19,058 bases of DNA from Saccoglossus kowalevskii (Eukaryota; Hemichordata; Enteropneusta; Harrimaniidae): the NCBI RefSeq assembly GCF_000003605.2, contig NW_003110471.1:1-19058 (forward strand), written 5' to 3'. Positions 10,928 to 19,058 of this stretch are shown piece after piece. The translations under genes and the position numbers were made by a program. The notes under the pieces were generated by a model, which did no database searches, was not told the origin of the DNA, and saw only the letters and a program-made list of their open reading frames with translations. The first letter of the stretch is position 1; each line of letters opens with the position of its first letter.

Positions 10928-11953
10928 CAGACCGGGACACGTGTGCTAGCTAAAGTTGCTAATATTACCGACCAGGACACGTAGGCTAGCTAAAGTTGCC
11001 GATATTACCGTCCAGGACACACAGGCTAAACTAAAGTTGCCGATATTACCGACCAGGACACGTAGGCTAGCTCATGTTACCGATGTTACCGACCAGGACA
11101 CGTGGGCTAGCTTAAGTTGACGATATTAGCGACCAAGAATCACGGGCTAGCTGAAGTTGCCGATATTACCGAGAAGGACACACGGCCTAGCTAAAGTTGC
11201 CGATATTACCAACCAGGAAACGTAGGCTAGCTAAAGTTGCCGATATTACGGACCAGGACACACGGGCTAGCTAAAGTTGTCGATATTACCGACCAGGACA
11301 CGTGGGCTAGCTTAAGTTGCCGATATTAGCGACCAAGACACACGGGCTAGCTGAAGTTGCCGACATTACCGACAAGGACACACGGGCTAGCTAAAGTTGC
11401 CGATATTACCGACCAGGACACGTAGGCTAGCTAAAGTTGCCGATATTACGGACCAGGACACACGGGCTAGCTAAAGTTGCCGATATTACTGACCAGGACA
11501 CGTGCGCTAGCTAAAGTTGCTGATATTACCGACCAAGACACGTAGGCTAGCTAAAGTTGCCGATATTACCGACCAGTATACTTGCACTAGCTGAAGTTGT
11601 CGATATTACCGACCAGGACACGAGGGCTAGCTGAAGTTGCCGTAATTACCGACCAAGACACGTGGGCTAGCTAAAGTTGCCGATATTACCGACCAGGACA
11701 TGTGGGCTAGCTAAAGTTGCCGATATTACCGACCAGGATACGTAGGCTAGCTAAAGTTGCCGATATTACCGACCAGGACACATGGGCTAGCTAAAGTTAC
11801 CGATATTATCGACCAGGATACGTAGGCTAACTCAAGTTGCCGATATTACCGACCAGGACACGTGGGCTAGCTAAAGTTGCCTATATTACCGACCAGGACA
11901 CGTGGGCTAGCTAAAGTTGCCGATATTACCGACCAGGACACACGGGCTAGCTA
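10906..11953 (+). repeat. Duplicated block C, copy 2 (partner 2420-3466)
   Basis: This is the partner of 2420-3466, with the same rare variants in the same order, and it keeps the intact ACACGTGGG where copy 1 lost a base. It abuts block H upstream, whereas copy 1 has different monomers upstream, so the junction near 10906-10927 is specific to this copy. Confidence 0.86.
11007..11647 (+). repeat. Higher-order module, full 641-bp form
   Basis: TAAACTAAAG is at 11027, AATCAC at 11138 (111 bp) and the CAGTATACTTGCAC monomer at 11568 (430 bp), closing with GCCGTAATT. It is the equivalent of the module at 2521-3161, carried within block C. Confidence 0.85.
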
Positions 11954-12842
11954 AAGTTGCCGATATTATCGACCAGGATACGTAGGCTAGCTATAGTTGC
12001 CGATATTACCGACCAGGACACGTAGGCTAGCTAAAGTTGCCGATATTACAGACCAGGACACGTGGGCTAGCTAAAGTTGCTGATATTACCGACCAAGACA
12101 CGTAGGCTAGCTAAAGTTGCCGATATTACCGTCCAGGACACACAGGCGAAACTAAAGTTGCCGATATTACCGACCAGGACACGTAGGCTAGCTTATGTTA
12201 CCGATGTTACCGACCAGGACACGTGGGCTAGCTTAAGTTGACGATATTAGCGACCAAGAATCACGGGCTAGCTGAAGTTGCCGATATTACCGAGAAGGAC
12301 ACACGGCCTAGCTAAAGTTGCCGATATTACCAAGCAGGAAACGTAGGCTAGCTAAAGTTGCCGATATTACGGACCAGGACACACGGGCTAGCTAAGGTTG
12401 TCGATATTACCGACCAGGACACTTGGGCTAGCTTAAGTTGCCGATATTAGCGACCAAGACACACGGGCTAGCTGAAGTTGCCGACATTACCGACAAGGAC
12501 ACACGGGCTAGCTAAAGTTGCCGATGATTACCGACCAAGGACACGTAGGCTAGCTAAAGTTGCCGATATTACGAACCAGGACACACGGGCTAGCTAAAGT
12601 TGCCGATATTACTGACCAGGACACGTGCGCTAGCTAAAGTTGCTGATATTACCGACCAAGACACGTAGGCTAGCTAAAGTTGCCGATATTACCGACCAGT
12701 ATACTTGCACTAGCTGAAGTTGTCGATATTACCGACCAGGACACGAGGGCTAGCTGAAGTTGCCGTAATTACCGACCAAGACACGTGGGCTAGCTAAAGT
12801 TGCCGATATTACCGACCAGGACATGTGGGCTAGCTAAAGTTG
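11880..12842 (+). repeat. Tandem 963-bp duplication, unit 1
   Basis: The unit begins at the CCTATATTACCGACC monomer and is followed directly by a second copy from 12843. The length is 24 x 40 + 3: one base from the GCGAAACTAAAG 41-bp monomer (12148) and two from private insertions (GATGATTACCGACCAAGG near 12523-12540). Private markers shared only by the two units are GGCGAAACTAAAG, CCAAGCAGGAAACG, GCTAAGGTTGTCG and GACACTTGGGC. Confidence 0.88.
12128..12770 (+). repeat. Higher-order module, 643-bp form
   Basis: The opener is the variant GAAACTAAAG (12148). AATCAC is at 12259 (111 bp) and the CAGTATACTTGCAC monomer at 12691 (432 bp). The extra 2 bp over the full form are the insertions near 12525 and 12538. 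Confidence 0.83.
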
Positions 12843-13485
12843 CCTATATTACCGACCAGGACACGTGGGCTAGCTAAAGTTGCCGATATTACCGACCAGG
12901 ACACACGGGCTAGCTAAAGTTGCCGATATTATCGACCAGGATACGTAGGCTAGCTATAGTTGCCGATATTACCGACCAGGACACGTAGGCTAGCTAAAGT
13001 TGCCGATATTACAGACCAGGACACGTGGGCTAGCTAAAGTTGCTGATATTACCGACCAAGACACGTAGGCTAGCTAAAGTTGCCGATATTACCGTCCAGG
13101 ACACACAGGCGAAACTAAAGTTGCCGATATTACCGACCAGGACACGTAGGCTAGCTTATGTTACCGATGTTACCGACCAGGACACGTGGGCTAGCTTAAG
13201 TTGACGATATTAGCGACCAAGAATCACGGGCTAGCTGAAGTTGCCGATATTACCGAGAAGGACACACGGCCTAGCTAAAGTTGCCGATATTACCAAGCAG
13301 GAAACGTAGGCTAGCTAAAGTTGCCGATATTACGGACCAGGACACACGGGCTAGCTAAGGTTGTCGATATTACCGACCAGGACACTTGGGCTAGCTTAAG
13401 TTGCCGATATTAGCGACCAAGACACACGGGCTAGCTGAAGTTGCCGACATTACCGACAAGGACACACGGGCTAGCTAAAGTTGCC
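12843..13485 (+). repeat. Tandem 963-bp duplication, unit 2 (partial)
   Basis: This unit matches unit 1 at an offset of 963 for about 640 bp, including GAAACTAAAG (13111) and AATCAC (13222). It lacks the two inserted bases of unit 1 and, at about 13535, runs into block H, so its module is truncated before the CAGTATACTTGCAC monomer. Confidence 0.86.
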
Positions 13486-13534
13486 GATATTACCGACCAG
13501 GACACGTAGGCTAGCTAAAGTTGCCGATATTACG

Positions 13535-14052
13535 GACCAGGACACACGGGCTAGCTAAAGTTGCCGATATTATCGACCAGGATACGTAGGCTAGCTAAAG
13601 TTGCCGATATTACCGACCAGGACACGTAGGCTAGCTAAAGTTGCCGATATTACGGACCACGACACACGGGCTGGCTAAAGTTGCCGATATTGCAGACCAG
13701 GACACGTGGGCTAGCTAAAGTTGCTGATATTACCGACCAAGACACGTAGGCTAGCTAAAGTTGCCGATATTACCGACCAGTATACTTGCACTAGCTGAAG
13801 TTGTCGATATTACCGACCAGGACACGTGGGCTAGCTGAAGTTGCCGTAATTACCGACCAGAACACGTGGGCTAACTAAAGTTGCTGATATTACCGACCAA
13901 GACACGTAGGCTAGCTAAAGTTGCCGATATTACCGACCAGTATACTTGCACTAGCTGAAGTTGTCGATATTACCGACCAGGACACGTGGGCTAGCTGAAG
14001 TTGCCGTAATTACCGACCAGGACACGTGGGCTAGCTAAAGTTGCCGATATTA
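13535..14052 (+). repeat. Duplicated block H, copy 3
   Basis: This block matches 10410-10927 at an offset of 3125. GGGCTGGCTAAAG is at 13669, and the two CAGTATACTTGCAC monomers at 13772 and 13932 are 160 bp apart. Past 14052 the sequence (GACATGTGGG monomer) follows the 8526 continuation rather than the 10928 one for about one monomer, then joins block B. Confidence 0.85.
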
Positions 14053-14067
14053 CCGACCAGGACATGT

Positions 14068-14770
14068 GGGCTAGCTAAAGTTGCCGATATTACCGACCAG
14101 GACACACGGGCTAGCTAAAGTTGCCGATATTATAGACCAGGATACGTAGGCTAGCTAAAGTTGCCGATATGACCGACCAGGACACATGGGCTAGCTAAAG
14201 TTACCGATATTATCGACCAGGATACGTAGGCTAGCTCAAGTTGCCGATATTACCGACCAGGACACGTGGGCTAGCTTAAGTTGCCGATATTACCGACCAG
14301 GACACGTGGGCTAGCTAAAGTTGCCGATATTACCGACCAGGACACGTGGGCTAGCTTAAATTGCCGATATTACCGACCAGAACACGTGGGCTAGCTAAAA
14401 TTGCCGATATTACCGACCAGGACACGTGGGCTAGCTAAAGTTGCCGATATTACCGACCAAGACACGTGGGTTAGCTAAAGTTGCCGATATTACGGACCAG
14501 GATACGTGGGCTAGCTAAAGTTGCCGATATTACCGACCAGGACACGTGGGCTAGCTTAAGTTGCCGATATTACCGATCAGGACACACGGGCAGGCTAAAG
14601 TTGACGATATTACCGACCATGACACACTGACTAGATAAAGTTGCCGATATTACCGACCAGGACACACGGGCTAGCTAAAGTTGCCGATATTACCAACCAA
14701 GACACGTGGGCTAGCTAAACTTGCCGATATTACCGACCAGGTTACGTGGGCTAGCTAAAGTTGCCGATAT
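14068..14770 (+). repeat. Duplicated block B, copy 2 (partner 1537-2239)
   Basis: This is the partner of 1537-2239 at an offset of 12531, with every rare marker preserved. It ends abruptly at 14770, where GATATACCGACAAGACACG lacks two bases expected of normal monomers and the homology switches to the 4721-5160 region (offset 10048 after the deletions). Confidence 0.87.
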
Positions 14771-14969
14771 ACCGACAAGACACGTGGGCTAGCTAAACTT
14801 GCCGATATTACCGATCAGGACACGTGGGCTAGCTTAAGTTGTCGATATTACCAATCAGGACACTTAGGCTAGCTAAAGTTGCCGATATTACCGACCAGGA
14901 TACACGGGCTAGCTAAAGTTGCCGATATTACCGACCAGGACACGTAGGCTAGCTAAAGTTGCCGATATT

Positions 14970-15610
14970 ACCGACCACGACACACAGGCTAAACTAAAGT
15001 TGCTGATATTACCGACCAGGACACGTAGGCTAGCTTATGTTACCGATGTTACCGACCAGGACACGTGGGCTAGCTTAAGTTGACGATATTAGCGACCAAG
15101 AATCACGGGCTAGCTGAAGTTGCCGATATTACCGAGAAGGACTCACGGGCTAGCTAAAGTTGCCGATATTACCGACCAGGACACGTAGACTAGCTAAAGT
15201 TGCCGATATTACGGACCAGGACACACGGGCTAGCTAAAGTTGTCGATATTACCGACCAGGACACGTGGGCTAGCTTAAGTTGCCGATATTAGCAACCAAG
15301 ACACACGGGCTAGCTGAAGTTGCCGATATTACCGACAAGAACACACGGGCTAGCTAAAGTTGCCGATATTACCGACCAGGACACGTAGGCTAGCTAAAGT
15401 TGCCTATATTACGGACCAGGACACACAGGCTAGCTAAAGTTGCCGATATTACAGACCAGGACACGTGGGCTAGCTAAAATTGCTGATATTACCGACCAAG
15501 ACACGTAGGCTAGCTAAAGTTGCCGATATTACCGACCAGTATACTTGCACTAGCTGAAGTTGTCGATATTACCGACCAGGACACGTGGGCTAGCTGAAGT
15601 TGCCGTAATT
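14970..15610 (+). repeat. Higher-order module, full 641-bp form
   Basis: TAAACTAAAG is at 14990, AATCAC at 15101 (111 bp) and the CAGTATACTTGCAC monomer at 15531 (430 bp), closing with GCCGTAATT. The upstream half matches 4922 and after; the downstream half matches 3640-4465 (block D). It is therefore a chimera of two other modules or their common ancestor. Confidence 0.84.
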
Positions 15611-15914
15611 ACCGACCAGGACACGTGGGCTAGCTAAAGTTGCCGATATTACCGACCAGGATACGTAGGCTAGCTAAAGTTGCCGATATTACCGACCAGG
15701 ACACACGGGCTAGCTAAAGTTGCCGATATTACCGACCAAGACACGTGGGCTAGCTAAACATGCCGATATTACCGACCAGGACACGTGGGCTAGCTTAAGT
15801 TGCCGATATTACCGATCAGGACACTTAGAGTAGCTAAAGTTGCCGATATTACCGACCAGGATTCACGGGCTAGCTAAAGTTGCCGATATTACCGACCAAG
15901 ACACGTGGGCTAGC
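15089..15914 (+). repeat. Duplicated block D, copy 2 (partner 3640-4465)
   Basis: This is the partner of 3640-4465 at an offset of 11449. A private change is ACTTAGAGTAGC near 15823-15835 (the partner has ACTTAGGCTAGC). At about 15914 the homology switches to block F. Confidence 0.84.
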
Positions 15915-16640
15915 TTAAGTTGTCGATATTACCAATCAGGACACTTAGGCTAGCTAAAGTTGCCGATATTACCGACCAGGATACACGGGCTAGCTAAAGT
16001 TGCCGATATTACCGACCAGGACACGTAGGCTAGCTAAAGTTGCCGATATTACCGACCACGACACACAGGCTAAACTAAAGTTGCTGATATTACCGACCAG
16101 GACACGTAGGCTAGCTTATGTTACCGATGTTACCGACCAGGACACGTGGGCTAGCTTAAGTTGACGATATTAGCGACCAAGAATCACGGGCTAGCTGAAG
16201 TTGCCGATATTACCGAGAAGGACTCACGGGCTAGCTAAAGTTGCCGATATTACCGACCAGGACACGTAGACTAGCTAAAGTTGCCGATATTACGGACCAG
16301 GACACGTAGGCTAGCTAAAGTTGCCGATATTACCGACCACGACACACAGGCTAAACTAAAGTTGCTGATATTACCGACCAGGACACGTAGGCTAGCTTAT
16401 GTTACCGATGTTACCGACCAGGACACGTGGGCTAGCTTAAGTTGACGATATTACCGACCAGGATACACGGGCTAGCTAAAGTTGCCGATATTACCGACCA
16501 GGACACGTAGGCTAGCTAAAGTTGCCGATATTACCGACCACGACACACAGGCTAAACTAAAGTTGCTGATATTACCGACCAGGACACGTAGGCTAGCTTA
16601 TGTTACCGATGTTACCGACCAGGACACGTGGGCTAGCTTA
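15914..16640 (+). repeat. Duplicated block F, copy 2 (partner 4785-5551)
   Basis: This is the partner of 4785-5551, one 40-bp monomer shorter. The 41-bp openers sit at 16071, 16352 and 16553; only the first is followed 111 bp later by the AATCAC monomer (16182). Because the last two openers are close together, local stop codons are displaced, which produces the 64-codon chance reading frame at 16482-16676. Confidence 0.84.
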
Positions 16641-16855
16641 AGTTGCCGATATTACCGACCAGGACACACAGGCTAGCTAAAGTTGACGATATTAACGACC
16701 AGAACACACGGACTAGCTAAAGTTGCCGACATTATCGACCAGGACACGTAGGCTAGCTAAAGTTGCCGATATTACAGACCAGGACACGTGTGCTAGCTAA
16801 AGTTGCTAATATTACCGACCACGACACGTAGGCTAGCTAAAGTTGCCGATATTAC
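16619..16855 (+). repeat. Duplicated block G, copy 2 (partner 6690-6926)
   Basis: This is the partner of 6690-6926 at an offset of 9929, sharing TTGACGATATTAACGACC, GAACACACGGAC and ACACGTGTGC. It ends near 16855, where an ACGGACCAGGATACGTGGG monomer like those at 1961 and 14492 follows. Confidence 0.75.
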
Positions 16856-16931
16856 GGACCAGGATACGTGGGCTAGCTAAAGTTGCCGATATTACCGACC
16901 AGGACACGTGGGCTAGCTTAAGTTGCCGATA

Positions 16932-17492
16932 TTACCGATCAGGATACACGGGCTAGCTAAAGTTGACGATATTACCGACCATGACACACGGACTAGCTAA
17001 AGTTGCCGATATTACCGACCAGGACACACGGGCTAGCTAAAGTTGCCGATATTACCGACCAAGACACGTGGGCTAGCTAAACTTGCCAATATTACCGACC
17101 AGGACACGTGGGCTAGCTTAAGTTGCCGATATTACCAATCAGGACACTTAGGCTAGCTAAAGTTGCCGATATTACCGACCAGGATACACGGGCTAGCTAA
17201 AGTTGCCGATATTACCGACCAGGACACGTAGGCTAGCTAATGTTGCCGATATTACCGACCACGACACACAGGCTAAACTAAAGTTGCTGATATTACCGAC
17301 CAGGACACGTAGGCTAGCTTATGTTACCGATGTTACCGACCAGGACACGTGGGCTAGCTTAAGTTGACGATATTAGCGACCAAGAATCACGGGCTAGCTG
17401 AAGTTGCCGATATTACCGAGAAGGACTCACGGGCTAGCTAAAGTTGCCGATATTACCGACCAGGACACGTAGACTAGCTAAAGTTGCCGATA
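16932..17492 (+). repeat. Third copy of the 4600-5160 region
   Basis: About 560 bp match 4600-5160 at a constant offset of 12332 (CCATGACACACGGAC, AAACTTGCCAATATT, TAAAC 4942/17274, AATCAC 5053/17385). This copy has GCTAATGTTGCC near 17237 where the partner has GCTAAAGTTGCC. Confidence 0.82.
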
Positions 17493-17815
17493 TTACGGAC
17501 CAGGACACACGGGCTAGCTAAAGTTGTCGATATTACCGACCAGGACACGTGGGCTAGCTTAAGTTGCCGATATTAGCAACCAAGACACACGGGCTAGCTG
17601 AAGTTGCCGATATTACCGACAAGGACACACGGGCTAGCTAAAGTTGCCGATATTACCGACCAGGACACGTAGGCTAGCTAAAGTTGTCCTATATTACGGA
17701 CCAGGACACACCGGCTAGCTAAAGTTGCCGATATTACCGACCAGTACACTTGCACTAGCTGAAGTTGTCGATATTACCGACCAGGACACGTGGGCTAGCT
17801 GAAGTTGCAATAATT
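17254..17815 (+). repeat. Higher-order module, 562-bp form (two monomers short)
   Basis: TAAACTAAAG is at 17274 and AATCAC at 17385 (111 bp). The CAGTACACTTGCAC monomer (one substitution from the usual CAGTATACTT) starts at 17736, 351 bp on. The two missing monomers are those with ACAGACCAGG and AAATTGCTGATATT. An extra T in TTGTCCTATATT near 17687 accounts for the odd base. The closing monomer reads GCAATAATT instead of GCCGTAATT. Confidence 0.82.
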
Positions 17816-18011
17816 ATCGACCAGGACACGTGGGCTAGCTAAAGTTGCCGATATTACCGACCAGGACACGTGGGCTAGCTAAAGTTGCCGATATTTCCGA
17901 CCAGGACACACGGGCTAGCTAAAGTTGCCGATATTATCGACCAGGATACGTAGGCTAGCTAAAGTTGCCGATATTACCGACCAGGACACGTGGGCTAGCT
18001 TAAGTTGCCGA

Positions 18012-18958
18012 TATTATCGACCAGGATACGTAGGCTAGCTCAAGTTGCCGATATTACCGACCAGGACACGTGGGCTAGCTTAAGTTGCCGATATTTCCGA
18101 CAGGACACGTGGGCTAGCTAAACTTGCCAATACTACCGACAGGACACGTGGGCTAGCTTAAGTTGCCGATATTACCGATCAGGACACTTAGGCTAGCTAA
18201 AGTTGCCGATATTACCGACCAGGATTCACGGGCTAGCTAAAGTTGCCGATATTACCGACCAAGACACGTGGGCTAGCTAAACTTGCCGATATTACCGACC
18301 AGGACACGTGGGCTAGCTAAACTTGCTGATATTACCGACCAAGACACGTGGGCTAGTTGAAGTTGTCGATATTACCGACCAGGACACGTGGGCTAGCTTA
18401 AGTTGCCGATATTACCGATCAGGACACACGGGCTAGCTAAAGTGGCTGATATTACCGACCAAGACACGTAGGCTAGCTAAAGTTGCCGATATTACCGACC
18501 AGGACACGTGGGCTAGCTAAAGTTGCCGATATTACCGACCAGGACACACGGGCTAGCTAAAGTTGCCGATATTATCGACCAGGATACGTAGGCTAGCTGA
18601 AGTTGCCGTAATTACCGACCAGGACACGTGGGCTAGCTAAAGTTGCCGATATTACCGACCAGGACACGTGGGCTAGCTATAGTTGCCGATATTACCGACC
18701 AGGACACATGGGCTAGCTAAAGTTACCGATATTATCGACCAGGATACGTAGGCTAGCTCAAGTTGCCGATATTACCGACCAGGACAGGTGGGCTAGCTAA
18801 AGTTGCCGATATTACCGACCAGGACACGTGGGCTAGCTAAAGTTGCCGATATTACCGACCAGGACACACGGGCTAGCTAAAGTTGCCGATATTATCGACC
18901 AGGATACGTAGGCTAGCTAATGTTGCCGATATTACCGACCAGGACACGTAGGCTAGCT
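18012..18958 (+). repeat. Duplicated block I, copy 2 (partner 8683-9631)
   Basis: This is the partner of 8683-9631. Two single-base deletions, each turning GACCAGG into GACAGG (near 18099 and 18139), shorten it by 2 bp. After 18958 it continues with ordinary monomers to the window end, so the array evidently extends beyond the window. Confidence 0.87.
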
Positions 18959-19058
18959 AAAGTTGCCGATATTACGGACCAGGACACACGGGCTAGCTAA
19001 AGTTGCCGATATTACAGACCAGGACACGTAGGCTAGCTAAAGTTGCTGATATTACTGA

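Larger units (their letters stand above)
1..19058. repeat. 40-bp satellite array filling the window
   Basis: Every stretch of the window aligns to one 40-bp monomer, directly abutting and always in the same orientation, giving about 476 copies with no spacer or interruption. Fixed landmarks recur each period: ACCGACC, CACGTG (or the common variants CACACG, ACGTAG, TACGTAGG), GCTAGC, then AAAGTTGCCGATATT. Most monomers differ from the consensus by a few substitutions, and length variants of 39 or 41 bp are rare. The array has no coding potential: the TAG and TAA inside GCTAGCTAA fall in all three forward frames over three monomers, and the reverse complement also carries TAG there. Such arrays are typical of eukaryotic heterochromatin, but whether this one is centromeric, subtelomeric or interstitial cannot be told from the sequence. 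No gene is present anywhere, so all stretches over 300 bp are satellite. Confidence 0.98.

Noticed and set aside
16482-16676. 64-codon open reading frame on the + strand
   Set aside because: It starts at TTG, not ATG, has no ribosome-binding or promoter context, and is simply translated satellite. Two 41-bp monomers and a GCTTATG variant happen to move the usual TAG/TAA out of frame for 195 bp. The predicted peptide repeats itself out of register (PTRTRRLA twice) because the DNA repeats.
1-19058. CRISPR array
   Set aside because: The repeats abut with no unique spacers between them, and variants are shared between distant monomers, unlike spacer content.
1-19058. Gene for a repeat-containing protein
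   Set aside because: The 40-bp period shifts frame every unit, and TAG and TAA in GCTAGCTAA terminate all forward frames; the reverse complement also carries TAG at the same place.
1-19058. Telomeric repeat or CENP-B box
   Set aside because: There is no TTAGGG-like short tandem. I found no match to the CENP-B box pattern (TTCG, then A five bases later, then CGGG) in the consensus or in the variant with TTCG near 3713.
1-19058. Transposable element or its terminal repeats
   Set aside because: All similarity is direct and in 40-bp register. No inverted terminal repeats, target-site duplications, poly-A tail or transposase reading frame are visible. Block duplication is better explained by recombination within the satellite.
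1-19058. Rho-independent terminators or hairpin RNA genes from the palindromes CACGTG and GCTAGC
   Set aside because: These are 6-bp self-complementary sites without a loop or extended stem. They recur in most monomers, and no U-tract follows them.

Overview
The whole 19,058-base window is satellite (minisatellite-class) DNA. One monomer of about 40 bp is repeated head to tail, roughly 476 times, from the first base to the last. I found no unique sequence, no inverted copies, and no gene, RNA gene, mobile element, origin or CRISPR array. The consensus monomer, seen exactly at 281-320, is about 52% G+C. It carries ACCGACC at monomer positions 1-7, the palindrome CACGTG at 12-17, the palindrome GCTAGC at 19-24 and GCCGATATT at 32-40. 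The overlapping TAG and TAA in the GCTAGCTAA stretch, together with a period not divisible by three, close every forward frame about every 120 bp. This rules out a repeat-protein gene. A long, homogeneous, gene-free array of this kind points to a eukaryotic nuclear chromosome (heterochromatin: pericentromeric, subtelomeric or interstitial). Nothing here identifies the lineage.

Above the monomer there is clear but irregular higher-order structure. A recognisable module begins with a 41-bp monomer (GCTAAACTAAAG in place of GCTAGCTAAAG). Exactly 111 bp later comes a monomer reading CAAGAATCACGGG. Then 430, 390 or 350 bp later comes a monomer reading CAGTATACTTGCAC, and the module ends with a monomer ending GCCGTAATT. 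Full copies lie at about 2521-3161, 3521-4161, 5444-6004, 7165-7765, 11007-11647, 12128-12770, 14970-15610 and 17254-17815. Copies lacking the 41-bp opener end at 1360 and 10166, and truncated copies start near 4922, 13091 and 16051. Full-module lengths are 641, 601 or 561 bp, that is, whole-monomer steps, apart from 1-2 bp private insertions.

At the largest scale the window is a mosaic of near-identical blocks of roughly 0.5-1 kb, copied at offsets from 963 bp to about 12.5 kb and joined in different orders. Examples are 1537-2239 with 14068-14770, 2420-3466 with 10906-11953, 8683-9631 with 18012-18958, and a direct tandem pair at 11880-12842 and 12843-13485. This is what repeated unequal exchange, gene conversion or segmental amplification inside a satellite would leave. 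Clusters of private 1-bp indels, for example at 14771-14785 and 18099-18139, mark either exchange junctions or uncorrected sequencing errors. All comparisons were made by eye, so block edges are accurate to a few tens of bases.
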